From Hydrogenovibrio crunogenus (GTDB lineage Bacteria > Pseudomonadota > Gammaproteobacteria > Thiomicrospirales > Thiomicrospiraceae): 64,000 nt of DNA. The first letter of the stretch is position 1. Each line of letters starts with the position of its first letter. Shown here piece by piece: positions 62,396 to 64,000 of the stretch. The stretch is taken from positions 2,294,001 through 2,358,000 of the forward strand of contig NZ_CP032096.1 in the NCBI RefSeq assembly GCF_004786015.1, written 5' to 3'. A program made the position numbers and the translations under genes. Under the pieces are notes generated by a model that saw only the letters and a list, made by a program, of their open reading frames with translations, did not search any database and was not told where the DNA came from.

Positions 62396-63394
62396 ATGAA
62401 TCATGAAACTGTATTAAGGCTTATTACGCTTTTGCAATTAATCCCAAACTCTCCGCGGTCAAGTAACACTTGGACGTTAAAACAAAAATTGATAGAGGAA
62501 GGTTTTGCCCCTTCAGACAGAACTCTTCAAAGAGATTTAGAGAAATTGAGTTTAGGGTTTCCAATAGAGTGCGATGATTCCAAGAAACCTTACAAATGGT
62601 CTCTGCATAATGATTATTCTAATAGATTGCCAGAGATGGATAACGCATCAGCTTTAACGTGGGCTTTGGCAGAGGAGTATTTAACAGGCTTGCTACCACA
62701 GGTTGCGGTAGATAAGCTCAAAAATCAATTTGAACATGCCCATCAAATTTTAGACGTACAATCAAAGAACAGTTTTTCTCAGTGGCGACAAACGGTTAAA
62801 GCCATTCCAAACGGTAAAGCTCTCATACCTGCTGAAATTGAATCCGATATTTGGCAGGTTGTAACTGAAGCACTCTTAGAAAAAAAGGCTCTTGAAGTCG
62901 AATATCTAAGTCGAAAGAAAAATAAAGTTAAAAGCTTTTCGGTTCATCCCATTGGTATGGTTGTTAAGCACTCGATTACCTATCTAGTGGCTATGATCAA
63001 AGATTATGATGATATTAGGCAACTTGCGCTACATCGAATAAAAAAGGCCACTTTGACGGAGTCAAACGCTAGAACAATAGAAAACTTTTCCATTGACGAA
63101 TACATTAACTCTGGCGCGTTTGGTTACTCAATAGAAGAAAAAGAAACAGAGCTCAATGCTTTAATTGAGCCTTCCGTTGCATGGGTATTGGAAGAGACCC
63201 CAGTCAGTCATCAACAAGAACTTATTTTTGAACCGAAGATGAATTTATTTAAGTTAAAAGCAACTGTTCCTGACAATGATGAAACACTTTGGTGGTTAAT
63301 GGGATTTGGAAGCAAAGTGGAAGTGGTAAGCCCTAAATGCTGGCGGGAAAAGATTTACAACCATGCTTTAGCCATTGTTGAGCGTGCTCAGTAG
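62396..63394 (+). CDS. WYL-domain transcriptional regulator
   Basis: 332 residues. N-terminal winged helix (LKQKLIEEGFAPSDRTLQRD, about 28-47), a central WYL domain with EVEYLSRKKNKVKSF, VHPIGMVVKHSITYLVAM and RQLALHRIKKATL, and a C-terminal WCX-like region (LFKLKATVPDNDETLWWLMG). WYL regulators often control phage-defence or DNA-damage genes and may bind nucleic-acid ligands. No defence gene is seen within the window; more may lie beyond 64 kb. Confidence 0.85.
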   Translation: MNHETVLRLITLLQLIPNSPRSSNTWTLKQKLIEEGFAPSDRTLQRDLEKLSLGFPIECDDSKKPYKWSLHNDYSNRLPEMDNASALTWALAEEYLTGLLPQVAVDKLKNQFEHAHQILDVQSKNSFSQWRQTVKAIPNGKALIPAEIESDIWQVVTEALLEKKALEVEYLSRKKNKVKSFSVHPIGMVVKHSITYLVAMIKDYDDIRQLALHRIKKATLTESNARTIENFSIDEYINSGAFGYSIEEKETELNALIEPSVAWVLEETPVSHQQELIFEPKMNLFKLKATVPDNDETLWWLMGFGSKVEVVSPKCWREKIYNHALAIVERAQ

Positions 63395-63433
63395 ATTAAT
63401 GACATCCAGTTAGATTCATATGTACGTCAATAA

Positions 63434-63850
63434 TTGACGCACCCTCATCGTAAAATCTCACCTAATAAAAAAGAACTAATAAGTGGGATGAAGAATATGC
63501 AAGAGATGTGTAAAAAAACTAAAACGGCTAAATACTTATTGATAGAAGTTTTTGAACAAGGTGCCAACTTCATTGATGAATTCCATAATAGCAATCTAAC
63601 TGACTATACAATTAATACTCAAGACCTGAGCAATGATGAAAAAATTGCCAGAAGAATCATTCCAATAATTGAGACCGAAAATAAGAACCCTTCCTATGTA
63701 TTTGGTATGAACTCCCCAACAACTCTTGGAATCGCCATCATTACAGAATATTTAGATACCCATATCGATAATTTAATGTTTAAGAATATTTCTATGGAGT
63801 GTAGTGGTCAAGTAAATTTGGCCACGTCTTTAGAGCAATTTAACCAGTAA
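63434..63850 (+). CDS. Unknown protein, 3' end replaced by IS-X copy 2
   Basis: Native codons run to 63799 (122 residues if the TTG at 63434 is used; an ATG at 63491 is the alternative). The last 16 residues and stop come from the IS-X terminal repeat. Helical, no membrane segment, phrases such as YLLIEVFEQGANFIDEFH and TTLGIAIITEYLDTHIDNL. Not recognised. The true C-terminus has been lost, as with the gene at 12590. Confidence 0.5.
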   Translation: MTHPHRKISPNKKELISGMKNMQEMCKKTKTAKYLLIEVFEQGANFIDEFHNSNLTDYTINTQDLSNDEKIARRIIPIIETENKNPSYVFGMNSPTTLGIAIITEYLDTHIDNLMFKNISMECSGQVNLATSLEQFNQ

Positions 63851-64000
63851 ATCTGCTCCGCCTTATTTGGCGTTTTACCGCCGTTAAATTGATGCGGCCT
63901 CACCTGTGAGTAATACCCCAGAATGTAATTTCCGATGTGTTTTTTGGCCTCTGCCAGATTCCGATAACCCGCTGTTGGAATCCATTCAGTCTTTAAGCTT
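63800..64000 (-). mobile_element. IS-X copy 2, IS3-family element (runs off the window)
   Basis: Starts with the IS-X right terminal repeat TGTAGTGGTCAAGTAAATTT, followed by the 3' end of orfB on the minus strand. Opposite orientation to copy 1 at 13268-14525 and somewhat diverged from it. Confidence 0.9.
63808..64000 (-). CDS. IS-X OrfB, C-terminal end (partial)
   Basis: The last 63 residues of an IS3 OrfB lie in the window. They match the same region of copy 1 at most positions: SLKTEWIPTAGYRNLAEAKK against [20 protein letters not shown], then [19 protein letters not shown]. The gene continues beyond 64000. Confidence 0.9.
   Translation of the reverse strand, partial: SLKTEWIPTAGYRNLAEAKKHIGNYILGYYSQVRPHQFNGGKTPNKAEQIYWLNCSKDVAKFT

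Noticed and set aside
63434-63850. Full 138-residue protein with natural C-terminus
   Set aside because: The last 16 residues are encoded by the IS-X terminal repeat that begins at 63800.

Overview
The window looks like a gammaproteobacterial chromosome with moderate to low G+C. Gene content (sulfur-oxidation accessories, a TonB receptor under a TPP riboswitch, an RND metal pump, a complete C-P lyase set) would suit a marine or sulfidic-habitat bacterium of the Thiomicrospira/Hydrogenovibrio kind. That placement is inference from gene style and was not tested. The window splits into a conserved block on the left (1-12.3 kb), a long IS-rich accessory block (12.4-49 kb), a phosphonate operon (49.0-60.9 kb) and a short poorly known accessory end (60.9-64 kb).

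1-12.3 kb: 5' end of a magnesium channel gene (mgtE); a RimK amino-acid ligase with an AstE/aspartoacylase-like hydrolase and a convergent RimB-like protease; a thiamine uptake operon (TPP riboswitch, TonB-dependent receptor, YkoF-like protein, PnuT-like permease) facing an APH-fold protein; a large hybrid histidine kinase; a DUF302 protein; an AI-2E-family permease; ChaB.

12.3-16.3 kb: a strong promoter reads into the 5' half of a tRNA-Phe gene whose 3' half is missing, followed by a terminator. Next come genes cut by an IS3-family element (called IS-X here), a 35-residue membrane-protein gene absent from ordinary ORF lists, and the first of three copies of a second IS3-family element (IS-Y).

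16.4-24.5 kb: a leftward metal-efflux operon (CzcCBA-type RND pump with His-rich periplasmic proteins, a lipoprotein and a HupE/UreJ-type membrane protein). 24.7-30 kb: a sulfur/persulfide module (ArsR-rhodanese regulator, methyltransferase, YeeE/YedE transporter, persulfide-dioxygenase-like MBL protein, MFS transporter, DsrE protein). Three matching inverted-repeat operators lie in its divergent promoter region. 30-31.3 kb: IS-Y copy 2. 31.4-43.1 kb: DsbA-like protein, amino-acid permease, then a large leftward copper-resistance cluster (CopA ATPase, DUF302, SHOCT protein, two multicopper oxidases, cytochrome c, CopB, small Met/His-rich proteins). 43.2-44.2 kb: an IS481-like element. 44.3-47.0 kb: a mercury operon merR-T-P-A with a clear 19-bp-spacer mer promoter. 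47.0-48.8 kb: a permease pseudogene cut by IS-Y copy 3, the only intact copy.

49.0-60.9 kb: phnF-D-C-E-G-H-I-J-K-L-M-N-P plus an EamA/DMT transporter, one direction, mostly overlapping or closely spaced: phosphonate import and the whole C-P lyase pathway. 60.9-64 kb: an IS-Y end remnant, a frameshifted small acidic gene, small unknown genes, a second copy of the small membrane-protein gene with the same promoter, a zinc-ribbon protein, a WYL regulator, and a gene cut by a second IS-X copy that runs off the window. The two ends of the accessory region mirror one another (IS-X, small membrane gene, IS-Y ... IS-Y end, small membrane gene, IS-X). The most unusual signals are that duplicated micro-gene, the truncated tRNA unit, the three sulfur-module operators, and a palindromic decamer CCAGGCCTGG that recurs far above chance and reads Gln-Ala-Trp when inside genes.
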